DNA of 64,000 nucleotides from Bacteroidota bacterium (GTDB taxonomy: Bacteria > Bacteroidota > Bacteroidia > Cytophagales > Cyclobacteriaceae), in assembly GCA_023417065.1 (NCBI GenBank), contig JAEZGH010000057.1:62001-126000 (forward strand). Direction: 5' to 3'. This document shows positions 24,431 to 33,017 of the stretch, piece by piece. The position numbers and the translations under genes are program-made. The notes under the pieces were generated by a model that had not been told where the DNA came from, searched no databases, and saw nothing but the letters and a program-made list of their open reading frames with translations. How positions within the stretch are numbered: position 1 is the first letter of the stretch; each line of letters starts with the position of its first letter.

Positions 24431-26578
24431 ATGAACTTTAAACAAGCATTACTGCTGAGTTGTTTGTCAGCTCCCCTTATTTTTGCCTGTTCCTCTAAAG
24501 AACAGAAGATGTCCCAGATAACTTATCCTGAAACCGCCAAAACAGAAACCACTGATACCTATTTTGGCGAAACAGTTGCCGATCCGTACCGCTGGCTCGA
24601 GAACGATACCTCCGAAGCGACGGCACAATGGGTCGAAGCCCAGAATGACGTTACGTTCGGTTACCTGAATCAAATCCCCTACCGGGATGAGATCAAGAAA
24701 CGGATTGAAGCGATGTACAACTACGAACGTCTTGGCGCTCCGTTCCGGGAAGGTGATTACCTGTACTTCTATAAGAATGACGGCTTGCAGAACCACAGTG
24801 TCCTCTACCGCAAGAAGGGTGAGGATGGCGCTGAAGAAGTTTTTCTCGACCCCAACACGTTCAGCAAGGATGCCACCACCGTACTGCGTTCCATCTCCTT
24901 CACAAAGGATGGCTCACTGGCAACCTACCTTCTTTCCGAAGGCGGCTCTGACTGGAACAAAGCAGTTACTATCCGTACCTCCGATAAACAGATTATTGAA
25001 GATACCCTGCAGAACATCAAGTTCTCCGGCATCGCCTGGAAAGGCAATGAAGGCTTTTACTACAGCAGCTACGATAAGCCTACGGGAAGCGCCCTGTCTT
25101 CAAAGACGCAACATCACAAGTTGTACTTCCATCGTATCGGAACAAAACAGTCGGAAGACGAACTGATTTTTGGCGGTGAAAAGACGCCGCGTCGCTACAT
25201 CTTCGGCGGTCTCACTGAAGATGAGCGTTTCCTTATTGTATCGGCTCAGATTTCTACGACAGGAAACGAGCTGTATGTTCAGGACCTGACGAAGAAAGGC
25301 AGCCGCCTCATCCCCATCGTCGACAACTTTGAAAACTCCCACAGCGTTGTCGACAACGATGGATCACGCCTGATCATCGAAACCAATCTCAACGCGCCTA
25401 ACGGCAAGATCGTAGAAGTTGACGCCGCTAACCCTGTTGTTGCAAATTGGAAAGACATGATCCCTGAAACGGAAACGTCTATTCAGTATGTGTCCACGGC
25501 CGGAAAGAAGTTATTTATCAACTACCTGAAAGATGCCACAACGCTCGTCAAGCAGTTTGACTACAAAGGCAAGGAAGAACGCGCCATTGAGCTGCCGGAA
25601 CTCGGCACTGCCAACGGCTTCAGTGGCAAGCGCGATGAACAGGAAGTGTATTATTCGTTCACATCGTTCACCTATCCGACAAGCATCTTCAAGTACGATC
25701 TGAACACAGGAAAGTCGGTGCTTTACCAACAACCTAAGGTGGACTTCAGCCCGTCAGACTACGAAACAAAACAAGTGTTTTACACCAGCAAAGACGGCAC
25801 AAAGGTTCCGATGTTCATCGTTCACAAGAAAGGTCTCGAACTGAACGGAAAAAATCCGACGATGCTTTACGGCTACGGTGGATTCAACATCAGCCTTACT
25901 CCGGGCTTCAGTCCTTCGCGCATCGTGTGGCTTGAGAACGGTGGTGTCTATGCACAACCCAACCTTCGCGGCGGTGGCGAGTATGGCAAGGAATGGCACC
26001 TGGCAGGAACGAAATTGAATAAACAAAATGTGTTCGACGACTTCATTTCCGCAGGTGAGTATCTGATCGCTGAAAAATATACCAGCAACGACTACCTCGC
26101 GATATCCGGTGGATCCAACGGTGGGCTACTGGTCGGAGCTACAATGACGCAACGCCCAGATCTGGCAAAGGTAGCGTTCCCGGATGTAGGTGTGCTCGAC
26201 ATGCTCAGGTATCACACTTTCACTGCAGGAGCAGGGTGGGCATACGACTACGGCACTGCCGAGGAATCGAAAGAAATGTTTGAGTATCTCAAGAAGTATT
26301 CGCCGGTGCACGCACTCAAGCCTGGCGTTCAGTATCCTGCTACGCTGGTAACGACGGCAGACCACGATGATCGCGTCGTACCTGCGCATTCATTCAAGTT
26401 CGCCGCGACGCTACAGGAACATCACAAAGGTGACAACCCCGTCCTGATCAGAATCGACGTAAAGTCGGGTCACGGTGCATCGAACCTGTCGAAAGCCATG
26501 GACAAAATGGCGGATCAGTACGCCTTCGCGTGGCATAACATGAATATCATTCCACCACTGGCAAAGAAAAACATGTAA
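24431..26578 (+). CDS. prolyl oligopeptidase family serine protease (S9A), lipoprotein
   Basis: A 715-residue protein. A lipoprotein signal peptide ends at LIFAC (Cys20), so it should sit on the periplasmic side of a membrane. The propeller domain covers about 75-430. The catalytic alpha/beta-hydrolase domain has Ser562 in GGSNGGLLVG, the Asp in TTADHDDRVV and the His in KSGHGASN. Short peptides cleaved after proline are the usual substrates. A strong terminator follows the stop, so it forms its own transcription unit. Length and motifs are complete. Confidence 0.94.
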   Translation: MNFKQALLLSCLSAPLIFACSSKEQKMSQITYPETAKTETTDTYFGETVADPYRWLENDTSEATAQWVEAQNDVTFGYLNQIPYRDEIKKRIEAMYNYERLGAPFREGDYLYFYKNDGLQNHSVLYRKKGEDGAEEVFLDPNTFSKDATTVLRSISFTKDGSLATYLLSEGGSDWNKAVTIRTSDKQIIEDTLQNIKFSGIAWKGNEGFYYSSYDKPTGSALSSKTQHHKLYFHRIGTKQSEDELIFGGEKTPRRYIFGGLTEDERFLIVSAQISTTGNELYVQDLTKKGSRLIPIVDNFENSHSVVDNDGSRLIIETNLNAPNGKIVEVDAANPVVANWKDMIPETETSIQYVSTAGKKLFINYLKDATTLVKQFDYKGKEERAIELPELGTANGFSGKRDEQEVYYSFTSFTYPTSIFKYDLNTGKSVLYQQPKVDFSPSDYETKQVFYTSKDGTKVPMFIVHKKGLELNGKNPTMLYGYGGFNISLTPGFSPSRIVWLENGGVYAQPNLRGGGEYGKEWHLAGTKLNKQNVFDDFISAGEYLIAEKYTSNDYLAISGGSNGGLLVGATMTQRPDLAKVAFPDVGVLDMLRYHTFTAGAGWAYDYGTAEESKEMFEYLKKYSPVHALKPGVQYPATLVTTADHDDRVVPAHSFKFAATLQEHHKGDNPVLIRIDVKSGHGASNLSKAMDKMADQYAFAWHNMNIIPPLAKKNM

Positions 26579-26585
26579 TAATCAC

Positions 26586-26618
26586 CGGGGAGGCAGTCGA
26601 TTCCTCCCCGTTTTTTTT
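26586..26618 (+). terminator. intrinsic terminator after the prolyl oligopeptidase gene
   Basis: CGGGGAGG (26586-26593) pairs with CCTCCCCG (26603-26610), followed by eight T. The stem is eight base pairs with a nine-base loop, 8 bases after the stop codon. Confidence 0.92.
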
Positions 26619-26634
26619 CTTCACATCAAAACCA

Positions 26635-27123
26635 ATGACAACAATCCGACCTGGAACAAAAGACGATCTTCCCCGCACACTGGAACTCGTAAAGGAACTG
26701 GCCGCTTTTGAACGTGCGCCTGAACAGGTGACGAATACCCTGGAAGCAATGGAGCGCGATGGCTTTGGTCCAAACCCTATTTATGGCTTTTTCGTCGCCG
26801 AAGCTGACGGATACATCGTCGGCATCTCCCTGTATTATTGGCGTTACTCAACCTGGAAAGGTAAGCGACTTTACCTGGAAGACATCATTGTAACGGAATC
26901 CCACCGCGGCAAAGGAATCGGCAAGGCGCTTTTCGATCGTACACTGCGTCACAGTCTTGAACAGAACTGTACTGGCATGATGTGGCAGGTGCTCGACTGG
27001 AACGAGCCGGCGATCAATTTTTACAAAAAGTACGGAGCGTCGCTAAGCAGCGAATGGATGAATTGCAGCCTGGAAAAAGATCAAATCGAAAAACTGGTTG
27101 AAACTCAGACTCCGACATCATAA
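26635..27123 (+). CDS. GNAT N-acetyltransferase (diamine acetyltransferase-like)
   Basis: A 162-residue GCN5-related acetyltransferase. The acetyl-CoA-binding motif is SHRGKGIGKALF at about residues 88-99, followed by WQVLDWNEPAINFYKKYGA, a signature shared with spermidine/spermine-type acetyltransferases. The substrate is probably an amine or thialysine-like compound; this is inference. Its last 19 bases overlap the convergent small gene. Confidence 0.85.
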   Translation: MTTIRPGTKDDLPRTLELVKELAAFERAPEQVTNTLEAMERDGFGPNPIYGFFVAEADGYIVGISLYYWRYSTWKGKRLYLEDIIVTESHRGKGIGKALFDRTLRHSLEQNCTGMMWQVLDWNEPAINFYKKYGASLSSEWMNCSLEKDQIEKLVETQTPTS

Positions 27124-27386
27124 ATAGCCGTGATCGGAAGAGCCACACCCCCCAGGAGTTCTACGTATTCGTCTTCGACGTCAATCAGAATGGAGTCCAG
27201 CTCGACAAGCTCACCATCATCCAGTTGCACGATAAGCCATACGGCATCGTGTTCCTTATTGGTGTAAACCATTGCCGACTTTAGTTTGATCTCGCGATCA
27301 TACCGATCTGCGAAGGTGGACAATACATCTTCGGCAGGATACTTCGCCTGCTTGAGATCTGCGGGGTTGATTTTCCGGATCGTCAT
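27105..27386 (-). CDS. conserved small protein of unknown function
   Basis: A 93-residue soluble acidic protein (MTIRKINPADLKQAKYPAED, then IVQLDDGELVELDSILIDVEDEY). No signal peptide or membrane segment is visible and no family is recognised. The 3' end overlaps the GNAT gene convergently. It may share a transcript with the DUF4286 gene upstream in the same direction, 82 bases away. Confidence 0.6.
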   Translation of the reverse strand: MTIRKINPADLKQAKYPAEDVLSTFADRYDREIKLKSAMVYTNKEHDAVWLIVQLDDGELVELDSILIDVEDEYVELLGGVALPITAIYDVGV

Positions 27387-27468
27387 AGCTGAATTTTTAC
27401 GGTTTTGAACTGAGTAAAAGCGGCGGAGGGACGCGATTCTCTCAAGTTACGAAACCGTTTTCTAAAAC

Positions 27469-27777
27469 TCAGCGAGGGACTTCTTCTAAAAGTGTGCGGA
27501 ACGCTACGTGCTTATTCAAAAATCTGACGCGGTGCTCCTCCACCAGACGCGGAGCAAACACTTCAAGATACTGCTGGATCTCGTCGATAGACCGGGCAAA
27601 ATACTGCACGGAATACGAAATCGTGCCGTCTTCCTGATCGTGTAAAACCTTGTATATCCTGAAATCGACAAACATTCCCGTTTTCATGACGTTAGGAATA
27701 TGGTTGTCCTTCATCCATTGAAGCCACTCCGCTTCCACGTCCTTATCGATGCCGACGGTGACATTGTATAGCAACAT
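27469..27777 (-). CDS. DUF4286 family protein
   Basis: A 102-residue protein with the typical start MLLYNVTVGIDKDVEAEW, a WMKDNHIPNVMKTG segment and a TISYSVQYFA strand, as in DUF4286 proteins of Bacteroidetes. The fold is a ferredoxin-like alpha/beta domain; function is unknown. ATG is at 27777 and the reading frame is complete. Confidence 0.85.
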   Translation of the reverse strand: MLLYNVTVGIDKDVEAEWLQWMKDNHIPNVMKTGMFVDFRIYKVLHDQEDGTISYSVQYFARSIDEIQQYLEVFAPRLVEEHRVRFLNKHVAFRTLLEEVPR

Positions 27778-27855
27778 AGACCAAAGTTATTTTTTTCCCG
27801 CGAAAGCGACCTCCACGGCAGCAAGTTTTTCGATTTCTCGTCGAATGACAACCTT

Positions 27856-27886
27856 TTTGCCCGAACTTTGTTAAACGCTAAACTTG
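27856..27886 (+). promoter_or_regulatory. candidate promoter of the TonB-dependent receptor at 27893
   Basis: TTTG (27856-27859) and TAAACTTG (27879-27886) have the exact 19-base spacing, with one mismatch in the -7. The predicted start near 27890 falls just before the GTG at 27893, which would give an almost leaderless message and excludes the TTG at 27884 as start. Confidence 0.45.
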
Positions 27887-27892
27887 AATTTT

Positions 27893-30301
27893 GTGAAGAG
27901 ACTAATGGTGCTCCCGGTTGCCTGGCTGATGATGCTGCAGGTGACAGCTCAAACCGGGATCGTAAGAGGAAAGGTGTTCAATAAACTTAATAACGAACCT
28001 ATCCCGTTTGCCAACATCATCCTGCAAGGCACCACTACCGGGGTTGCCGCTGATGGTGACGGGAACTTCGAGATCACAGGAATAACTCCCGGCGAATACA
28101 ACATCGAAGCTTCCTTCGTGGGCTTCAAACCCCTCGTACAATTTGAAATACAGGTAACGAACGCGCGCCCCGTAGTACTGAACTTCGGCCTCGAAGAAGA
28201 AGCAACCAAACTCGACGAGGTGGTCGTCTCCGCCGGCAACCTTTTTTTCAAGGCTGAAGAGTCCCCCCTCTCGCTCAGAAGTATCGGCGCCACGGAAGTC
28301 AAGCGTACTCCCGGTGGAAATCGCGACGTTTCAAAGGTTATACGCTCCCTCCCGGGCGTGGCGTCCCCTCCAGGCTTCAGGAACGACATCGTCATTCGTG
28401 GTGGCGCACCAAGTGAAAACACGTTCTACCTCGACGGCATCCAGATTCCCGTTATCAACCACTTCCAGACACAAGGCTCGTCAGGAGGACCCGTGGGAAT
28501 CATCAACGTCGACCTCCTTCAGGAAGTGAACTTTTATTCAGGCGCGTTCCCCGCTAACCGGGGCAATACGTTAAGCTCGGTTTTCGACTTTAAACTGAAG
28601 GAAGGCCGAAACGACAAATGGACTGCGAATGCAATACTGGGCGCCACCGACCTGGGGCTTACCGTAGAGGGCCCGGTCAATCCATCGTCATCACTTGTGT
28701 TATCCGTTCGCCGATCCTATCTCAAATTCCTCTTCAACATTCTGAATTTGCCGTTCCTTCCCGTGTACAACGACCTTCAGTTCAAGTACACGTACCGGTT
28801 CGACAAACGCAACCAGCTCACGGTGATTGGTATTGGGGCTATTGATGATTTCGAACTCAACCTGGATGCCCCCGAAAAGGCAGATACACCGGAAGAAAAG
28901 GCCGAAGCTGCTTATCTGCTGAACGTCCTGCCTGTGTCCACCCAATGGAATTATACGACGGGCCTGAAGTACAATCACTTCCGGACGAAGGGTAATACTG
29001 CCGTGGTTCTGAGCACCAACAAGCTGAACAATGAGTCCGTCAAGTACCGCGGCAATGACGAATCATCTTCCGAAAATCTGATTCAGGACTACCGTTCCCG
29101 GGAAACCGAAACGCGGCTGCGTGTCGAAGATTATGCGGCGTACAGCAAGTACAACATCACGCTGGGAGCAAACCTCGAACGCGCCGTCTACGACACCCGG
29201 GACTTCTCACGCATTGTCGCAGGTAACGAACCCATCGTTCGTGACTTCACGTCGCTGCTCACCCTGAACAAGTGGGGCTTCTTCGCCCAGGCAAGTCGTA
29301 CCTTCGGGGAACGTCTTACACTTTCACTGGGCGCGCGCAGTGATGCAAATGATTACAGCGATGATATGAGAAACCTTATTGATCAACTATCACCGCGATT
29401 CTCCGCATCGTACAGCCTCACTGATAACTTAAACGCCAACTTCAATACGGGAATCTATTATCAGCTCCCGTCATATACAGTGCTGGGTTACCGCAACAGT
29501 GCGACAGGCGAACTCGAGAACAAAAAAAACAACCTGACCTACATCCGAAGTTCTCATCTTGTTGCCGGACTTGAATTCAACCTCGAGCGGAATGCGCGCA
29601 TTACCACGGAAGGATTTTACAAGAAATACAGCAACTACCCGTTCCTTACTGAGGAAGGCGTTTCACTTGCCAACTTCGGAGCGGATTTTGGAATTGTTGG
29701 CAACGCACCCGTGACATCGTCATCCACTGGGCGGAGTTATGGACTTGAAGTGTTGTTCCAGCAAAAGCTGTACAGGGGATTATATGGCCTCCTCGCCTAT
29801 ACGTGGGTGCGCAGCGAATTCCAGACTCCATCGGAAGCATGGGCGCCATCGTCATGGGATAACCGACACCTCGTAAGCCTTACAGGCGGAAAGCGATTCG
29901 GGAAAAACTGGGAGCTTGGCGTGCGATGGCTTTTCACAGGGGGTGCACCTTATACGCCATACCTGTTACAGGAAACGGTAAGGCGCAGCAACTGGGACAT
30001 CCGTCCATATGGAATTCCTGACTATAACCGGCTCAACACAGGGCGGATCAGCTCATTTCACCAGCTGGATTTGCGTATCGACAAGAAGTACTTCTTCGAC
30101 AAATGGAGTTTGAATGTGTATTTCGATGTCCAGAACGCCTATAATTACCAAACACGCTTTCAGGATAACGTAGACGTTGTACGAGACGCGGGCGGGAATC
30201 CTGTAATAGATCCGGCGAACCCTGATTTTTATATGCCGGCATTCATTCAGAATACCAGCGGAACAGTACTGCCAACGATCGGAATTATCGTGGAGCTTTA
30301 G
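27893..30301 (+). CDS. TonB-dependent receptor with carboxypeptidase-regulatory-like domain
   Basis: An 802-residue outer-membrane receptor. The signal peptide (KRLMVLPVAWLMMLQVTAQ) is followed by a carboxypeptidase-D-regulatory-like domain (GIVRGKVFNKLNNEPIPFANI, about 20-105), a plug domain (about 115-230, with VIRGGAPSENTFYLDG) and a beta-barrel. Substrate uptake is powered by TonB/ExbBD. No SusD partner or substrate-linked neighbour is present, so the ligand is unknown; iron chelates are as likely as others. The GTG at 27893 gives a normal MKR signal peptide; TTG at 27884 is possible but overlaps the putative promoter. Confidence 0.9.
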   Translation: MKRLMVLPVAWLMMLQVTAQTGIVRGKVFNKLNNEPIPFANIILQGTTTGVAADGDGNFEITGITPGEYNIEASFVGFKPLVQFEIQVTNARPVVLNFGLEEEATKLDEVVVSAGNLFFKAEESPLSLRSIGATEVKRTPGGNRDVSKVIRSLPGVASPPGFRNDIVIRGGAPSENTFYLDGIQIPVINHFQTQGSSGGPVGIINVDLLQEVNFYSGAFPANRGNTLSSVFDFKLKEGRNDKWTANAILGATDLGLTVEGPVNPSSSLVLSVRRSYLKFLFNILNLPFLPVYNDLQFKYTYRFDKRNQLTVIGIGAIDDFELNLDAPEKADTPEEKAEAAYLLNVLPVSTQWNYTTGLKYNHFRTKGNTAVVLSTNKLNNESVKYRGNDESSSENLIQDYRSRETETRLRVEDYAAYSKYNITLGANLERAVYDTRDFSRIVAGNEPIVRDFTSLLTLNKWGFFAQASRTFGERLTLSLGARSDANDYSDDMRNLIDQLSPRFSASYSLTDNLNANFNTGIYYQLPSYTVLGYRNSATGELENKKNNLTYIRSSHLVAGLEFNLERNARITTEGFYKKYSNYPFLTEEGVSLANFGADFGIVGNAPVTSSSTGRSYGLEVLFQQKLYRGLYGLLAYTWVRSEFQTPSEAWAPSSWDNRHLVSLTGGKRFGKNWELGVRWLFTGGAPYTPYLLQETVRRSNWDIRPYGIPDYNRLNTGRISSFHQLDLRIDKKYFFDKWSLNVYFDVQNAYNYQTRFQDNVDVVRDAGGNPVIDPANPDFYMPAFIQNTSGTVLPTIGIIVEL

Positions 30302-31519
30302 TTATGCTCCTGCGACATAATCCGAGAGATACTGGAATCGCGGGGTGAGCTTTCCGTTTGTGGCTACCACCGCGCGTTCGATAATCTTTTCGGGGTCTTC
30401 GCCCACAAGAGGGCCAATGATGAAATCGAGCAGATCCCTGCCAAACTCTTCGGACGCACTGCGCGGAAGCTCACATGGCAGGTTGTCGATAGCCATAACG
30501 GTTACATTGCCCTCATCAGACAACGGCGGACAAACCGCATCTGAAGGTGCATTGTAGTCGTACAACGGGTCGGCTATAGTACTTGCTCTTTTTGTACTCG
30601 GTATCGATCCGTTTATGTCGCACGTGATGTCGGCAATGACCTTTATTTTGAATTGGGGTTCCTGCATTTGTTCGCGCGTAAACAGTACAGGTGCCTGAGG
30701 GTTCCAGAATGCTCCGGCAATTAACAGGTCAGCTACGGTCGCAAATTGATAAAACTCTGAATAGTAGCGTTCGGGATGACTGTGAAACTCTTCGCGGTTG
30801 TAGTGTCCGCCTTCTTTTCTCGTATGATAATCGGCGCTGCTCAACTGAACGTATACTGGTTCTGAAAATGTTTCCGAAAGAAATGCGTCTGGCGATACCT
30901 TTCTGATTCCTGCACTGTCCAGAGTTTCCATGGCGCCGCGTCCAACACGCCCCGCGCCTGTAAGCACAATCTTGATATTCGGTAGCACCACTTTCCGGAG
31001 CTCACGTTTCAGATCGTTGAGGTCGAAACATTCGAAGGCACGGCGAAGGGAGTATCCCTTGAAACGCTTGCCGAAAGTCCACAGTGCGTTGTAGGCACCC
31101 ACAATGCCTGCATAACGCCCAAAGGCAACAAGGCGGTTACCCTGAATGTCTTTCAGCGTTTCGTAGTCTATCAGCGTAATATTCTTGTCAAGTATCGCAC
31201 GCAGCAAATCCCGGTTATAGGATTGCTTCTTGATCGTATGCGAGAACATCATGTAGGTCTTTCCCGGTATCAATAGGGCTACGGGAACTTCCTTCACGGC
31301 CATGAGAATATCATAGCCAGATACATCCTCCCGGACGGGAACGCCAAAATGTTCATATTCGGCATCGGAAAAACAGCGGCTACTGCTGGTCTGGACAATC
31401 ATCGACACGTGTGGAAAGCGTTGCAGTACTTCCTCCGCCTGACGCGGCGAGAACGGCACGCGTTTGTCAGGCGGAGTCTTCTCCTCACGCAGCAAAGCTA
31501 TTTTTACCGGATTAATCAT
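30302..31519 (-). CDS. NAD(P)-dependent dehydrogenase of the alanine dehydrogenase/PNT–LYS1 type
   Basis: A 405-residue protein. The N-terminal domain begins IALLREEKTPPDKRVPFSP, as in saccharopine dehydrogenases (LYS1) and alanine dehydrogenases, and is followed by a Rossmann segment with VLTGAGRVGRGAMETL at about residue 190. DITCDINGSIPSTKRAST resembles the substrate site of lysine-forming saccharopine dehydrogenase. The reaction is probably an NAD-linked oxidative deamination or its reverse; the substrate cannot be fixed. The stop codon directly follows that of the convergent TonB receptor. Confidence 0.75.
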   Translation of the reverse strand: MINPVKIALLREEKTPPDKRVPFSPRQAEEVLQRFPHVSMIVQTSSSRCFSDAEYEHFGVPVREDVSGYDILMAVKEVPVALLIPGKTYMMFSHTIKKQSYNRDLLRAILDKNITLIDYETLKDIQGNRLVAFGRYAGIVGAYNALWTFGKRFKGYSLRRAFECFDLNDLKRELRKVVLPNIKIVLTGAGRVGRGAMETLDSAGIRKVSPDAFLSETFSEPVYVQLSSADYHTRKEGGHYNREEFHSHPERYYSEFYQFATVADLLIAGAFWNPQAPVLFTREQMQEPQFKIKVIADITCDINGSIPSTKRASTIADPLYDYNAPSDAVCPPLSDEGNVTVMAIDNLPCELPRSASEEFGRDLLDFIIGPLVGEDPEKIIERAVVATNGKLTPRFQYLSDYVAGA

Positions 31520-31561
31520 CCTGCTAAAATAAGCGGAATCGATTTATCTACCGCTACCATG

Positions 31562-32131
31562 TCAGACTTTGAGGTATACTTCACCAGTTTTTGGTAGCTG
31601 TTCCCTGATTCTGGCCAGTTGAAGGAAGTGTCGTTGCTGATGCGTGACAACAAACTGAAACGTGTCTGCAAGGTTCATTTTCAGCAACTTGAAAAATTCC
31701 ACGGGGATTCGGATCGCGTTCAAATCCTTTGTTGCGGCAACTTCAAACAGGCGAAGCAACTCCCGCTGATGACGGATAAACTCATCAATCACGGTACGCT
31801 GCAGGTTCGGCTGGGGATTGAGATGGCGAAGGGTCTTCTGCTTCTTCCGGTTGTCGGGATGCATTGAAGCAATAGACTTCTTACCTAGCCACGTGTGCTT
31901 TATTTCATGTTCCTGCGATACCTCTCCTGAAGTCAGCCCATTCTTAATCGCGCTGTTGTAATATCTGTTGTAATTGTTCAGGTGTTCGTAACACTGAAGT
32001 ATCGACCACGATGCGGGGTCAGCTCTGAAGGCAAGTTCGTTGTCCGAAAGCGTCTGGTATTTTTCTTCCGTGTCCCGGATCATTTCGGAAACTGTGGCGC
32101 TGAGTGACCGAAGAAGTTGAAGTGACGTCAT
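31562..32131 (-). CDS. DinB-like four-helix-bundle protein
   Basis: A 189-residue protein of the DinB/YfiT-like superfamily. It has the expected metal-site histidines: one in ILQCYEHLNNYN (about residue 49) and a pair in VVTHQQRHFLQL (about 165-169). These proteins are metal-binding helix bundles, often thiol-dependent transferases or hydrolases. The specific role is unknown. It stands alone, 42 bases from the dehydrogenase gene. Confidence 0.75.
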   Translation of the reverse strand: MTSLQLLRSLSATVSEMIRDTEEKYQTLSDNELAFRADPASWSILQCYEHLNNYNRYYNSAIKNGLTSGEVSQEHEIKHTWLGKKSIASMHPDNRKKQKTLRHLNPQPNLQRTVIDEFIRHQRELLRLFEVAATKDLNAIRIPVEFFKLLKMNLADTFQFVVTHQQRHFLQLARIREQLPKTGEVYLKV

Positions 32132-32192
32132 ACGTGTTTTTGCTCCAAAAGTACCAGCGCCGGATTTGATGAAAATTGATCGCCGTCAATAT

Positions 32193-32687
32193 TCAGAACT
32201 CAATGAGAATCTGGTTCTTTTCAACACTCGCACCTTTGACCACCTTAACGGATTTGACAACCCCGTCGCCAGGACTCTTGATGATGTTTTCCATTTTCAT
32301 AGCCTCAAGAATCAGCAGCGGATCATTTTGTTTTACTTCCTGACCTTCGGTTACTTTAAGATCTATGATCAGTCCGGGCATAGGCGCTTTGATAACATTA
32401 AGCTTCGCTGCTCCCACATTTTGCATACCCATTTGTTCCAGCAGCAGATCGAATTTGTTTTTGACTTGTACCGGATACTCCCTGCCATTGATCTTGAATA
32501 CAAAAGAACGGGTTGCTGCATCGGCCTTGACAACTTCCGCGCGATAACTCTTGTTCTTATATATGACGTGGAAATAGTTCTCCGAGATGGAAACGATATC
32601 GAGTACAACGGGTTCGCCGTTGACAACGTGGCCTTCCTTTGATTCGGTTATATCAAAGGTCTTATCCTGAACGATTGCTTTGTACAT
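32193..32687 (-). CDS. biotin carboxyl carrier protein (acyl-CoA carboxylase type)
   Basis: A 164-residue protein. Residues 95-164 form a biotinyl domain with the biotin-accepting Lys131 in the EAMKMEN motif, preceded by APMPGLI. The N-terminal part (about 1-85) is like the carrier subunits of propionyl- or methylcrotonyl-type carboxylases of Bacteroidetes. The carboxylase partner subunits are not adjacent, so the complex it serves is inferred. Confidence 0.88.
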   Translation of the reverse strand: MYKAIVQDKTFDITESKEGHVVNGEPVVLDIVSISENYFHVIYKNKSYRAEVVKADAATRSFVFKINGREYPVQVKNKFDLLLEQMGMQNVGAAKLNVIKAPMPGLIIDLKVTEGQEVKQNDPLLILEAMKMENIIKSPGDGVVKSVKVVKGASVEKNQILIEF

Positions 32688-32808
32688 AGTTAGTTGGCGA
32701 AAATAGGAAAAAACCCGGTTTGATTTGCCGGAACCTGAAGTTTGACGGCACGCTGCTGTTGTCCACCATCCGCGCGGCTTGCGCTGAAAATCGTGATTTG
32801 TGCCAAAA

Positions 32809-32839
32809 TTTGTTTTTCGAACTTTCCGGGTTACCTTTG
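32809..32839 (+). promoter_or_regulatory. promoter of the thiamin-riboswitch transcript
   Basis: TTTG (32809-32812) and TACCTTTG (32832-32839) are separated by exactly 19 bases, a full consensus match. The predicted start near 32844 lies about 16-20 bases ahead of the riboswitch aptamer, as expected for a riboswitch leader. Confidence 0.7.
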
Positions 32840-32859
32840 CAACGTTTTCCGAAGGACGG

Positions 32860-32947
32860 AAAAATTAGGGGTGCCTTAATATAACGGGCTGAGATCATAC
32901 CCAATGAACCTGATGCCGGTAATGCGGCCGAAGGGAAGGCAAGTTTC
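32860..32947 (+). promoter_or_regulatory. TPP (thi-box) riboswitch
   Basis: The conserved thi-box elements appear in order: GGGGTGCC (32868-32875), GGGCTGAGAT (32886-32895), ACCCAATGAACCTGAT (32899-32914), and the 3' part with GGTAATGC and GAAGGGAA (to about 32937). Outer bases GAAA...TTTC can pair to form P1. It binds thiamin diphosphate and should repress the TonB receptor that starts at 33018. Translation probably does not start at the ATG at 32904, which lies inside the aptamer. Confidence 0.95.
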
Positions 32948-33017
32948 GCAATGCGGAACGGTTAACTCGCGCAATTCAAACCCCTATCGAATTGCCGGTT
33001 TAAACCAAAAAACAACC

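Noticed and set aside
32904..33017. upstream extension of the thiamin-linked TonB receptor
   Set aside because: It begins inside the TPP riboswitch and has no signal-peptide character; the ATG at 33018 gives a normal signal peptide.
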